The translations under genes were made by a program, and so were the position numbers. A stretch of 64,000 bases of DNA. Source: Silvimonas amylolytica. Its GTDB lineage: Bacteria; Pseudomonadota; Gammaproteobacteria; Burkholderiales; Chitinibacteraceae. The DNA lies in assembly GCF_014645555.1 (NCBI RefSeq), contig NZ_BMLY01000010.1, positions 29,744 through 93,743 on the forward strand, written 5' to 3'. The notes under the pieces were generated by a model. It was not told the origin of the DNA. It made no database searches and saw only the letters and a program-made list of their open reading frames with translations. Shown here piece by piece: positions 25,354-33,499 of this stretch; positions within the stretch are counted from its first letter, which is position 1; the number at the start of each line of letters is the position of its first letter.

Positions 25354-26379
25354 ATGGAATCGATTCTGCTCAAATTGTCTGATTCAGTCTCCGGTGCACA
25401 GACACTGGAAGAACTGACCCGGCCATTGCTGGAAATGCTCCACGCCGTGACCGGGCTGGAATCTACTTATCTGACGTCGATTGATCTGGAGAAAGGCCTC
25501 CAGCACATTCTGTATGCACGCAATACATCAAGCACTTTCGCGATTCCGGAAGGGCTGACGGTGGATTGGAATGACACCCTGTGCAAGCGGGCGCTGGATG
25601 AGAACCGTGGTTTTACCAATGAAGTGAGTGATTGCTGGGGAGACTCGGACGCCGCGCGCGCATTGGGTATCCAGACCTATCTCTCCACGCCCATCCGGAC
25701 CGGTGGCGGCAATCTCTACGGCACCTTGTGTGCAGCCAGTGCCAGTCGGCGCGAAGTCACCCCTGATATCCGCAAGATCATCGACCTGTTTGCGCGCTTG
25801 ATTGCCCAGCATGTCGAGCGAGAGTCGTTGCTGAACAAGTTGCGTGAAGCCAATATCGAACTGTCTGCCATGGCGCTGACCGACCCCCTCACCAGCCTGC
25901 CCAATCGTCGGGCTTTGCTGGATGAACTGGCACGGATGTTTGCCATTGCCCAGCGCGAAACCCGCAGCGTACTGATCGCCTTTCTGGATCTGGACGGGTT
26001 TAAACAGATCAACGACACATGGGGCCACGACGCGGGTGATGCGTTGCTGCAGACCATCGCACAGCAATTGGCGCAGCAACGGCGCGCCGGTGATTTCATT
26101 GCGCGCGTAGGAGGCGATGAGTTTGTTGCTGTGGGCGTAGGGCCGCGTCCGGGTGAACAAGCCGACGATGCCGCTGAGGCCTTTGGTTTGCGGTTGTTTG
26201 AGAGAACCCGCGCGACAGTTGGCGCGGGCAAGGTCCAGTTTGATTACGCGGGGGCCAGCGTGGGTGCCATCGCGATCGACCCGGCTGCGGCCACCATCAG
26301 TGAAGCCTTAAGCCAGGCCGATTCGGCCATGTACAAGGTCAAGCAGCGCCGCGCTCGTCGCACCCCGTCGGCCTGCTGA
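25354..26379 (+). CDS. Cytoplasmic GAF-GGDEF diguanylate cyclase
   Basis: 341-aa soluble diguanylate cyclase. A GAF domain (about 10-160) with TGLESTYLTSIDLEKGLQHI and IQTYLSTPIRTGGGNLYGTL is followed by a GGDEF domain: LTDPLTSLPNRRALLDEL, FLDLDGFKQINDTWGHDAGD, RVGGDEFVAVG. The active loop is intact. No I-site RxxD is obvious before it. GGAGGGG lies 7-8 nt before the ATG; 36 upstream in-frame codons lack an SD. The GAF ligand is unknown. It is divergent from a Cache-GGDEF gene, so two cyclases with different sensors share one control region. It converges on the bestrophin-like gene. Confidence 0.92.
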   Translation: MESILLKLSDSVSGAQTLEELTRPLLEMLHAVTGLESTYLTSIDLEKGLQHILYARNTSSTFAIPEGLTVDWNDTLCKRALDENRGFTNEVSDCWGDSDAARALGIQTYLSTPIRTGGGNLYGTLCAASASRREVTPDIRKIIDLFARLIAQHVERESLLNKLREANIELSAMALTDPLTSLPNRRALLDELARMFAIAQRETRSVLIAFLDLDGFKQINDTWGHDAGDALLQTIAQQLAQQRRAGDFIARVGGDEFVAVGVGPRPGEQADDAAEAFGLRLFERTRATVGAGKVQFDYAGASVGAIAIDPAAATISEALSQADSAMYKVKQRRARRTPSAC

Positions 26380-26392
26380 TCGGGCGGTACGC

Positions 26393-27310
26393 CTAGTTCA
26401 GGATGAAATGATGAGCCTGCGGCGTGGGCTGCGTCATGGGCTCGCCCAGGACATCCATGATCGATGACTCGATGGTATGGCTCAGTGCTGCCAGCGGCAG
26501 GTCGTTGGGCTCCAGTCCGAATGGATCTTCCAGCTCTTCCCCGATCATATCCAGCGCCATGTAGGTATAAGCGATAAACGCCGCAATCAACGGGGTCAGC
26601 CAGCCGATGCTCGTCGCCAGACCAATGGGTAGCAGCAAGCAATACAGCGTCACAGTCCGGTTCAACAGCACGCGATAACTGAATGGAATGGGCGTGCTGG
26701 CAATACGCTCGCAACCGCCGATCATCTCTGAAAGCTTGTTCAGATTTTCGTCAATGGACTGATATTGCAATGCAGTCAGCGTGCCATCACGCAGGAGCGC
26801 CGCACATTCGGTGCCGAGCCAGTGCAGGATAAACGCGGGTTTGAAACGGGACTGCGCCACACTTTCAAGCGTTTCTGGCGGCAACAGGCGTGCCATGTGG
26901 GCCGATTGATCGGTATTACGCAATTGGCCCAGTAACGCATAAGTACAAGCGGCCAGCCCACGCCCCAATCTGACCACCGCAGGGTGGTCTGGCGCGGCTG
27001 CATGCACCTGGCGGATGACCGAGCGTGCAGCGACCAGCATGCCGCCCCAGAGTTTGCGGGCTTCCCAATACCGCTCATAGCTGACCGAGTTACGAAAACC
27101 CAGAAAAATCGCCAGTGCGATGCCCATCAGGGTGAATGGCGGAATACTGAGCGATGAATTGGCATGCTCCAAAGACCACCAACCGCGCGCCAGCACGGCA
27201 ATCACGGACACGCCGGCCACCACAGCAAGCCGCAGCGCAATCCGGCCGAGCACGGAGCCGCGCCAGACAAACAGAAGGGAAATCCAGTGGCCGTGGGGGC
27301 GGATGATCAT
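26393..27310 (-). CDS. Bestrophin-like anion channel protein (UPF0187)
   Basis: 305-aa inner-membrane protein of the bacterial bestrophin/YneE family, pentameric chloride or cation channels. Characteristic segments are an N-terminal MIIRPHGHWISLLFVWRGSV, TLMGIALAIFLGFRNSVSYERYWEARKLWG with the conserved RWWEAR-like motif, and IGEELEDPFGLEPNDLPL (the acidic E-x-x-DPFG signature). About 300 aa is normal. The SD is weak. It stands alone between the GAF-GGDEF gene and the low-complexity protein. The ion specificity cannot be read. Confidence 0.92.
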   Translation of the reverse strand: MIIRPHGHWISLLFVWRGSVLGRIALRLAVVAGVSVIAVLARGWWSLEHANSSLSIPPFTLMGIALAIFLGFRNSVSYERYWEARKLWGGMLVAARSVIRQVHAAAPDHPAVVRLGRGLAACTYALLGQLRNTDQSAHMARLLPPETLESVAQSRFKPAFILHWLGTECAALLRDGTLTALQYQSIDENLNKLSEMIGGCERIASTPIPFSYRVLLNRTVTLYCLLLPIGLATSIGWLTPLIAAFIAYTYMALDMIGEELEDPFGLEPNDLPLAALSHTIESSIMDVLGEPMTQPTPQAHHFILN

Positions 27311-27420
27311 GGCGTTGTCATGGCTGCGGGAGGACGGGTTGGTATGTTACTCCTGAGCGCTTTGATGCTGCTCAAGCGTTGTAATGGCAATTTTTAACTT
27401 TTGCCGGATTCAGGTACTGA

Positions 27421-27451
27421 AAAACAAAAGCCCCGCCAGATAAGGCGGGGC
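27421..27451 (-). terminator. Terminator of the low-complexity protein gene
   Basis: GCCCCGCC-AGATAA-GGCGGGGC (27430-27451). On the minus strand the stem is followed by TTTTGTTTT. Confidence 0.85.
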
Positions 27452-27474
27452 AACCTGGTCTTTGGTGGATGGCT

Positions 27475-28701
27475 TCAGGCAGAAACGCTGACTGAACTGG
27501 GCGTCGGACTGCTGCCGGAATACGTGTCGCCCACTTTGCTGGAGGATGCCGGCGTTGGGGTGTAATTGGTCAGACTGGTACCGGTACCCAGTTGATGCAG
27601 CCCGTTTTCGTCGGTGATGGTGACGCTTGTCGTGCCGCTGGCATCGGTTGCCGTGCTGGTGCTGCCCACACCGGTATCCGCGTTGTTACCCGTTGTGCCT
27701 GTATGGCCTGACGTATCACCGCTACCGGCATTGCTCGTCGTGACGGTGGCGCCGTTTAGTGCGGACAGCCAGTCACTCATTTGCTTGAACAAGGTGTCGT
27801 TCAGGTTCACGAGAAAACTCACCGCGCTGGATTCAAACTGCAACAAGGAGCCCAGCCAGTCGTTCTGGCCATTGCCCGTGCTGCTCCCGCTGGTTGGGGC
27901 GGGCGCTGGCGTGGAGGATGTCGGCGCAGGCGTTGGTGTGGGTGCGGTCGAGGTCGGCGCAGGCGTGGGCGAACTGGTGGTGGGGGTCGGCGCTGGCGCA
28001 GGGCTGGCCGAAGGAATAGGCACGTTCACCGACGGCACGCCACTGTTGCCGCTACTGCTGCTGGTGGGGGTGCCACTACCGCTGGTCGACGGGGCCGGGG
28101 TGGGCGCGGGTAGTGACGGCAGCTGGTGGCCACTGTCCGGATTGCTGGCGTGGGCATTCGTGCCGCCAGACCAGGATTCGGCCTCAAGCAACGTCATCGA
28201 TGCAGTGAAGCCCAGCGTGCGGCCATCCGCAGTCGTGATAGTGCCGCTGAGATTCAGCGCCATGCCAAAGGCAGCGTACAGGTTGCCATTGCTGCCACTG
28301 CTGCTATTGCTGCCATGGCCATGATGACCCGACGCGCCACCCGAGATGCCGATCTGGGTCCCCTCAGCCAACTGACCGGTGAACTGCATGCCGGTAATGC
28401 TGGTGCCCAGCATCTGCTCCATCATGGAGCGGAAAATATCCACTTCCGGGCTGATCTGACTGGCCAACCCGTTCTGGCTACCGGTCTGGCTGGCGCTGGC
28501 GGCTTGTTGCCCGGCCTGCGACAGTTGCACGTCCGTGCTGGGGCTGGGCGCGGCAGTGCTGTCGCCGCTGCTGTCCGAGCTACCTGCGCTGGGCGTGCCG
28601 CTGTTACTGGTGCTGTCCGGTTGCCAGGTACCGGAGAACTGCTCCTGATACAACATAGCCAGGGAGGAGGCGAGAGACTGACGTGCTTGGTCGACATGCA
28701 T
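27475..28701 (-). CDS. Low-complexity Pro/Thr/Ser-rich protein of unknown function
   Basis: 408-aa protein with no signal peptide, Cys or recognised domain. Residues 1-25 form a helix (VDQARQSLASSLAMLYQEQF); 27-75 are Ser/Thr/Gln-rich; 80-175 hold one more ordered block with ISPEVDIFRSMMEQMLGTSI and a His/Gly patch GASGHHGHGS; a Pro/Thr/Ala linker made of APTPTPAPTSS-like units follows (about 195-270); a second helical block FESSAVSFLVNLNDTLFKQM is next; the end is Thr/Ser/Gly-rich. GGAG lies 9 nt ahead of the ATG and a strong terminator follows, so it is a real transcription unit. It could be a non-classically secreted or cell-surface protein. Confidence 0.7.
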   Translation of the reverse strand: MHVDQARQSLASSLAMLYQEQFSGTWQPDSTSNSGTPSAGSSDSSGDSTAAPSPSTDVQLSQAGQQAASASQTGSQNGLASQISPEVDIFRSMMEQMLGTSITGMQFTGQLAEGTQIGISGGASGHHGHGSNSSSGSNGNLYAAFGMALNLSGTITTADGRTLGFTASMTLLEAESWSGGTNAHASNPDSGHQLPSLPAPTPAPSTSGSGTPTSSSSGNSGVPSVNVPIPSASPAPAPTPTTSSPTPAPTSTAPTPTPAPTSSTPAPAPTSGSSTGNGQNDWLGSLLQFESSAVSFLVNLNDTLFKQMSDWLSALNGATVTTSNAGSGDTSGHTGTTGNNADTGVGSTSTATDASGTTSVTITDENGLHQLGTGTSLTNYTPTPASSSKVGDTYSGSSPTPSSVSVSA

Positions 28702-28835
28702 GATTGGACTCCGGAATAGCGCGGTTTTCCGGTGTATCGACGTGTATCAGAACTGCTTGAGGCTTACGACTGGCATAAAGCGACTGACGGTAGGTTTGGG
28801 GATAAACGGTTGCATTTGTTGTAAGTAATGAGCGG

Positions 28836-28862
28836 AAAAAGCCCGGCACGAAGCCGGGCTTT
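28836..28862 (-). terminator. Terminator of the GH3 gene
   Basis: GCCCGGC-ACGAA-GCCGGGC (28841-28859) preceded on the plus strand by AAAAA, giving a U-run after the stem on the minus transcript. Confidence 0.88.
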
Positions 28863-28886
28863 GTCTCGCGGTGTATCGCAGACGTC

Positions 28887-30914
28887 TTAGTAAGACAGGC
28901 CGTAACCGAACGGGTAAAGCGGGCTGGCGGTGTCGTGCGGGACATCTTCTTTTTGTGCAGCGACATCGACCATGGATGACGGCAACTCGAACGGCAGCTT
29001 GCCTTGCGGTTTGCCCTTGCCGGTAATGACATCAAACAATGCGACATCGCTGGCGCCAAAGTTGGCAAGGATCGCGCTGGTCTTGTCCTGCACATTGGTC
29101 AGAATGGCCGGACGATCCATATAGACCGAGACAATGGTCTTTGGTGCTGCGGTTGCGGCCTTGATGGCTTCGTAGTCGGCGGCACCATCAACGAACGCCA
29201 GGCTGCCTTCATGCTGCATGGAGCCAAACATGTAGTTGGGGTGCAGCGTTTCATACGGCGTGCTCACACGCAGGATGGCGACATCTGCATCTTGCGGCGC
29301 GCTGACCACCGTGAAGCCATAGCTCTGTGCCACAGCGGCATCTACGCCATACAGCCAGACCTTCTTGCCCGTCAGCGCCATCGGCAGAGTGGCATTGTTG
29401 TTTTGCAGCAGGACCATGGCGCGGCGTTGCGTATCCAGGGCCAGCGCCTGGAATTCGGCATTGCCGACAACTTTGCTGGCAGCGCTGGCATCCACATAGG
29501 GTTTCTCAAAGAGGCCTTGCTGGAACTTCTGCAGCAACACGCGATAAGCAGACTCGGTCAGGCGGGTGTTGGTCAGCAAGCCTTGTTGCACGGCCTGAAT
29601 GAGGTATTCAGGCTCGGTCGCACCACCAAACTGATCCATGCCGGCGTTGACCGACTTCACATAGCGCTCCAGCTTGGTGGCGGTTTCCATGCCCCATGGC
29701 GTACCAAACCCGATGAAAGACGGCGCCACGCCGGTTGGTGTGCCGTTCAGGCAATTGGCATCACAATCAGAGGTAATGCCCCAGTCGGACAAAATGACGC
29801 CCTTGAAGCCATAGCGACCGCGCAAGAGGTCTGTCAGCAGTGCCTTGTCAAAGCCCGCGCCGACTTGTTCCAGTGTGATGCCGTCGATCGTCACGGAAGT
29901 GTCCGGGAACGAGTACGTTGGCATGACGGAGGCCGCATTGGCCGCAAACGCGCCTTCAAATGGCTTGAGGTGATAGGCAAAGTTATTACCCGGGTAAGTC
30001 AGGAAACGGCCGTAGTAGTTGTGGCCGTCAAACCCGTTTCTGGACGCACCATAACCCACCCAGTGCTTGACCACGGCCAGCACGCTGCCTGGTTTCAGGC
30101 CAGTGCTGCCGCCCTGGAAGCCCTCGATATACGCTTGCACCTGCGCTTTGGCGATGTCGGCGTCTTCGCCAAAGGTGCCGTTGATCCGCGGCCAGCGCGG
30201 TTCGGTTGCCAGGTCAGCCTGTGGAGAGAGCGCTTGCGTAATACCGACGGCCTGATACTCCTGGCGGGCGATATCGCCAAAGCGACGGGTCAGATCCGGG
30301 TCATTGATGGCAGCAAAGCCCAGAGTCTCTGGCCATTGCGAGAACCCGCTGCTACCCGCACTCGCGCCCAGGGTGTACTGGAAATGGTTGCGCGGGTCGG
30401 TACTGATCGACACCGGGATAGCCAGACGCGATTGTTCTGCCAGCTTCTGGATGTTGTTGTATTGCTCCGCCATGGTTTGCGGATCGCCGCCCATGCGCGT
30501 GATAAAAGTGTTGATGAACTGGGTATTGATCAGCGTATTGAACGCGGCAAGGTCATACGCATTACCCGTACCTGCACCGGTGGTGTCGTTGAGTACCGGG
30601 GCGGTGCCGTGCATCATCAAGCCGGCCTTTTCTTCCAGCGTCAGCCGTGCAACCAGATCCTGGGCGCGGACTTCAGGGGAGAGACGCCAGTCTTCATACG
30701 GCTCCAGTTTGCCGTCTTTGTTCAAATCCTTGAACTTGAGGCCATCCTGGCTGATCAGGTTGAGTGAGGTATAGCCAAAGTCTTGCTGGGCCACGCTGCT
30801 TGAGCTATCACCGCCATCACTGCCGCCACCGCAGCCGGCCAGCGCCAGCGCTAATGTGCTGCTGGCCAGCAGAAAGCTACGGGCCGCAAAAGGGGTCGTA
30901 CACTTCTTTTTCAT
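28887..30914 (-). CDS. Glycoside hydrolase family 3 lipoprotein (beta-glucosidase-like)
   Basis: 675-aa exported GH3 exo-acting glycosidase. The signal ends in lipobox LALAGCGGGS, so it is probably outer-membrane anchored. An EF-hand-like calcium loop follows (DLNKDGKLEPYEDW, about residue 63), seen in many secreted GH3 enzymes. The GH3 N-domain has LTLEEKAGLMMHG, VVKHWVGYGASRNGFDGHNY, and the catalytic nucleophile Asp in GVILSDWGI (about residue 377); the C-terminal domain carries RAMVLLQNNNATLP. Substrate is likely a beta-linked gluco- or xylo-oligosaccharide. GAGGAG precedes the ATG. An inverted repeat about 30 nt upstream may be an operator. Confidence 0.92.
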   Translation of the reverse strand: MKKKCTTPFAARSFLLASSTLALALAGCGGGSDGGDSSSSVAQQDFGYTSLNLISQDGLKFKDLNKDGKLEPYEDWRLSPEVRAQDLVARLTLEEKAGLMMHGTAPVLNDTTGAGTGNAYDLAAFNTLINTQFINTFITRMGGDPQTMAEQYNNIQKLAEQSRLAIPVSISTDPRNHFQYTLGASAGSSGFSQWPETLGFAAINDPDLTRRFGDIARQEYQAVGITQALSPQADLATEPRWPRINGTFGEDADIAKAQVQAYIEGFQGGSTGLKPGSVLAVVKHWVGYGASRNGFDGHNYYGRFLTYPGNNFAYHLKPFEGAFAANAASVMPTYSFPDTSVTIDGITLEQVGAGFDKALLTDLLRGRYGFKGVILSDWGITSDCDANCLNGTPTGVAPSFIGFGTPWGMETATKLERYVKSVNAGMDQFGGATEPEYLIQAVQQGLLTNTRLTESAYRVLLQKFQQGLFEKPYVDASAASKVVGNAEFQALALDTQRRAMVLLQNNNATLPMALTGKKVWLYGVDAAVAQSYGFTVVSAPQDADVAILRVSTPYETLHPNYMFGSMQHEGSLAFVDGAADYEAIKAATAAPKTIVSVYMDRPAILTNVQDKTSAILANFGASDVALFDVITGKGKPQGKLPFELPSSMVDVAAQKEDVPHDTASPLYPFGYGLSY

Positions 30915-31242
30915 CGACTACTCCTCAATCGTGGGTTGCTCTTGTTACATGTGTAACGGCCCTGTACCGGACCTTGTCCCACTGTACTCATGCAATTTGG
31001 GTAGCCTTGACTGAGGGGGGCGTGTTTTTACCTTTAGGGTGCAAGATCGATCGTGCAGTGCATCAAACGGGTTGCCGCCAGGCGGCAGCGTGGGTCGCAA
31101 AGCCGCGCTGCTACTGGATCGGGCTGTGCGTTTGGTCACAAGTCTTTGGGCCGTATGGACTTTACCTGATGGCCCGACAAGGGATGCCTCGCCAGGATGA
31201 TTTCAAAAACATCAAACAAGAAATCGCACCCTGGAGGTTTGC
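30915..31242. other. 328-nt divergent control region between GH3 and AraC genes
   Basis: Contains the GH3 ribosome site, the inverted repeat at 30944-30957 and the AraC-gene ribosome site GGAGG at about 31232. Reading frames crossing it are extensions of the antisense of the GH3 gene and look spurious. Confidence 0.5.
30944..30957. promoter_or_regulatory. Candidate operator upstream of the GH3 gene
   Basis: GTTACA-TG-TGTAAC, arms perfectly complementary, 29 nt before the GH3 start codon. It would overlap the promoter or early leader of the glycosidase gene. The regulator is not identified; the divergent AraC protein normally binds asymmetric sites, so another family is possible. Confidence 0.45.
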
Positions 31243-32304
31243 ATGCCGGCTCTGCACCGTGCATTGGCTCGTACCGTATCTAACCGGATCGCTGTCCATG
31301 TTCAGCGTTCAACTGAACAAGCCGGACTATCTGCCGCCCTGTTCGCCCGCCACACGGGTATTACCGCTGAAGATCTGATCGACCCGCATGGCCGCATTGA
31401 TGGAGAGCGCCATCGTCGCATGGTGCAACTGGCGGGGCGCCTTGGTTTGCCACCGGTGGTACTGGAGCGCGACTGTGCGGTGCTGTTTGGCGACTTTCCA
31501 GTGCTGGGCAACCTGTGCCTGAACGCGCGCACCCTGCGCGAGGCCTTGGCCGCATTCAGCACGTATCGCCCCTTGATCGGTGAATTTGATTTCTTGCTGT
31601 GCCGCATTGCCGGGCAACAGGTGCGGTTTGAATATCTGGCTGAATTCGCGCCTTCCAGCGGGTTTCAGGCACTGGCCAATTTTCAGGTGCTGGCCTCGTT
31701 GACGCGGGTGTACGACCAGGCCATCCCGACCTGTTTCGCGGTGGAACTGATGGGTAAAGCGCCACCGCCGTATCTGGTCCGGCGAATCAATGATTTCTTC
31801 GGCGCGCCGGTTCGCTACGGCAGCGCCGCCAACCGCATGCAGTTTGCTGCGCCCATGCTTGATGACCCGTTTGCCCAGCACAACGCCATGCTTGCGCCCA
31901 TGTTGCAGCAGCATGCACAGCAAGAACTGGACCGGATCCAGCAATTACATTCTTTTGCGGCCAGCGTGGAGAATCTGATTCTGGCGTTCATCAACGATCC
32001 GCAGACCGATACGCGCGGCTCAGCACTCTTGCAGCAATTGTGTGACCGGTTGCAGACCTCGCGATGGTCGTTGCACCGGCAGTTACAACTGGAAGGGACG
32101 CATTTCAGAGCGCTTGAAATGAAGGTAAAGATCAATGAGTCTCGCCGTTTGCTGGGTAATCCGCAGATCACGCTGGCGCAGATCAGCGAGCAATTGGGAT
32201 TTGCATCGCAAAGTGCATTCACGCGGTTCTTCAGGGCAAGACATGAGATGGCGCCGCTGGCCTTCCGGCAGCACGCGTTGCTGCGGGTCAGAGCCCCGGC
32301 CTGA
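31243..32304 (+). CDS. AraC-family regulator, Arabinose_bd (OruR/ArgR-like) type
   Basis: 353-aa regulator. The N-terminal two thirds match the Arabinose_bd-type sensory domain found in OruR- and ornithine-responsive regulators (LFARHTGITAEDLIDPHGRI, LGNLCLNARTLREALAAFSTY, MQFAAPMLDDPFAQHNAML). The C-terminal HTH (about 255-345) reads LCDRLQTSRWSLHRQLQLEG and LAQISEQLGFASQSAFTRFFR. GGAGG precedes the ATG. It is divergent from the GH3 gene, possibly its target. A bidirectional terminator follows. Confidence 0.9.
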   Translation: MPALHRALARTVSNRIAVHVQRSTEQAGLSAALFARHTGITAEDLIDPHGRIDGERHRRMVQLAGRLGLPPVVLERDCAVLFGDFPVLGNLCLNARTLREALAAFSTYRPLIGEFDFLLCRIAGQQVRFEYLAEFAPSSGFQALANFQVLASLTRVYDQAIPTCFAVELMGKAPPPYLVRRINDFFGAPVRYGSAANRMQFAAPMLDDPFAQHNAMLAPMLQQHAQQELDRIQQLHSFAASVENLILAFINDPQTDTRGSALLQQLCDRLQTSRWSLHRQLQLEGTHFRALEMKVKINESRRLLGNPQITLAQISEQLGFASQSAFTRFFRARHEMAPLAFRQHALLRVRAPA

Positions 32305-32420
32305 GTGGTGATGGCGGGAAATGAAAAAGACAAGCAGGCGACAGTACCTGGGAAGAAGTGGACAGACCCGGCTTGTGGCCACCTGCTTGTAGACGGAGAG
32401 TCGTCGAGTGCCTTGAAGTA

Positions 32421-32447
32421 AAAAGCCCGCTGTTGCGGCGGGCTTTT
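32421..32447. terminator. Bidirectional terminator between AraC gene and small exported protein
   Basis: AAAAGCCCGC / GCGGGCTTTT with a 7-nt loop. It serves the plus-strand AraC gene and the minus-strand gene that ends at 32477. Confidence 0.88.
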
Positions 32448-32476
32448 CCTGGCAACAAATCTTTTAAAGCAACGAT

Positions 32477-32803
32477 TTAGTCAGCAACGACGCGACCCGG
32501 TTGTTGGTCAATCTGGGCCGCGAAATTCTGTGTCGCGTAGGCTGACGCCTGGCCACGTGTACTGGCGTGAGAAACCGGGAATTCTTGCGCGGCAGGGCGC
32601 AATTCGAAGCCGTTACGACCTGGTTGCTGGTCAATTTGCGATGTGTAGTTTTGCGTTGCATGCGAAGCGCGTTGCCATACCGGTAAGGCGCCTTGCTGGG
32701 CGGTCGGTGTGGCCACGGCCTGGTTGCTGTCGGCAGCTTGTGCCGAGAAAGCAGCGGTGGCAGCAACAGCAGCAAAAATGAGGGATGCAGCAAACTTGTT
32801 CAT
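32477..32803 (-). CDS. Small exported protein with a duplicated QIDQQPGR motif
   Basis: 108-aa protein. The signal peptide MNKFAASLIFAAVAATAAFS is cut after AQA. The mature part (about 84 aa) contains the same motif twice: ATQNYTSQIDQQPGR and ATQNFAAQIDQQPGR, about 42 residues apart, the second at the C-terminus. It is Gln/Ala-rich without Cys. GGAGAAA precedes the ATG. I do not know a function; short periplasmic proteins with repeated Q/P motifs in Burkholderiales and Neisseriales are usually annotated only as hypothetical. It is a single-gene unit ended by the shared terminator. Confidence 0.82.
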   Translation of the reverse strand: MNKFAASLIFAAVAATAAFSAQAADSNQAVATPTAQQGALPVWQRASHATQNYTSQIDQQPGRNGFELRPAAQEFPVSHASTRGQASAYATQNFAAQIDQQPGRVVAD

Positions 32804-33125
32804 GATGTTTCTCCGTGTAGATTCAAGGTTTTAACCTGACGTCGTTGTTGTTTTGTTCGCGACGTTGAAGCCATGGTATGCCTCGAAAGTACGTAGAAAA
32901 ACTACCAAACCGTTGTTAGTTTGTTTCCCGTTTATTGATAAATGTCAGTGTCATCCGACATGGGTTTTGAGGTGGGCAAAAAGGGTGACCAGAGTGCCCC
33001 GGTGCCAACCCGCGCCACGCTTTGCTTCGCGTGAAGGGGGTGGCAAACCGGGGAAGGGCAGATCAAAAACCGTGCAAACGGTTGACATCCACCTGTCGGT
33101 TTGCCGCTTGTCGTCTCTGTAGTGA
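32804..33125. other. 322-nt gap with a strongly folded element
   Basis: No gene seen. The part next to 32803 must hold the promoter of the small exported protein. Positions 32997-33053 form a nested inverted repeat (described separately). A short repeat AACCG-N6-CGGTT lies at about 33069-33085. Confidence 0.5.
32997..33053. repeat. 57-nt nested inverted repeat downstream of the FKBP gene
   Basis: Outer arms CCCCGGTGCC / GGCAAACCGGGG, a middle AACCC / GGGGGT pairing and an inner CACGC / GCGTG pairing around TTTGCTTC. The order of nested stems suggests one long, bulged hairpin. It lies about 73 nt after the FKBP stop, read on the minus strand; a TTTTT run occurs about 13 nt further on. It could be a terminator-like end or an interspersed repeat. 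Confidence 0.45.
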
Positions 33126-33467
33126 TCAGTCGTCTCGGGTCAGAACTTCCAGTAATTCAATTTCAAAAATCAGGTTGGAATGCGGCTTGATATGCGGCCC
33201 GATCTGGCGATCGCCATAGGCCAGATGCGCAGGGACAAACAACTTGCGTTTGCCCCCGACTCTCATGCCTATCAAACCCTGATCCCAGCCTTTGATCACG
33301 CGGCCGGTGCCAATGACGCACTGGAATGGCTTGCCCCGATCGTGCGAGGAATCAAATTTGGTGCCATCTTCCAGCGTGCCGGTGTAGTGGGCGGTAATCA
33401 GCGCGCCGCGGGCAATTTCTTTGCCCTCGCCGACGACGAGGTCTTCAATGATCAGTTCGTTGTTCAC
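33126..33467 (-). CDS. FKBP-type peptidyl-prolyl isomerase, GTG start
   Basis: 113-aa single-domain cytoplasmic FKBP. The core has LIIEDLVVGEGKEIARGALI, VHYTG-type ITAHYTGTLEDGTKFDSS, RGKPFQCVIGTGRVIKGWDQ, and the end ANLIFEIELLEVL-like SNLIFEIELLEVL. Most FK506-pocket residues (Y, D, F, W, I) are kept. GTG at 33467 is chosen because AGGAG lies 9 nt upstream; a GTG 12 codons earlier lacks an SD. It is 32 nt after the isochorismatase-fold gene and probably cotranscribed, thus potentially under the control of the leader at 34145-34213. Confidence 0.92.
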   Translation of the reverse strand: MNNELIIEDLVVGEGKEIARGALITAHYTGTLEDGTKFDSSHDRGKPFQCVIGTGRVIKGWDQGLIGMRVGGKRKLFVPAHLAYGDRQIGPHIKPHSNLIFEIELLEVLTRDD

Positions 33468-33499
33468 AATGGGTACTCCTGAAGGGTGGGGTGATTTTC

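Noticed and set aside
29004..30767. 587-codon open frame antisense to the GH3 gene
   Set aside because: The GH3 frame has signal peptide, calcium loop and catalytic motifs; the antisense translation has none.
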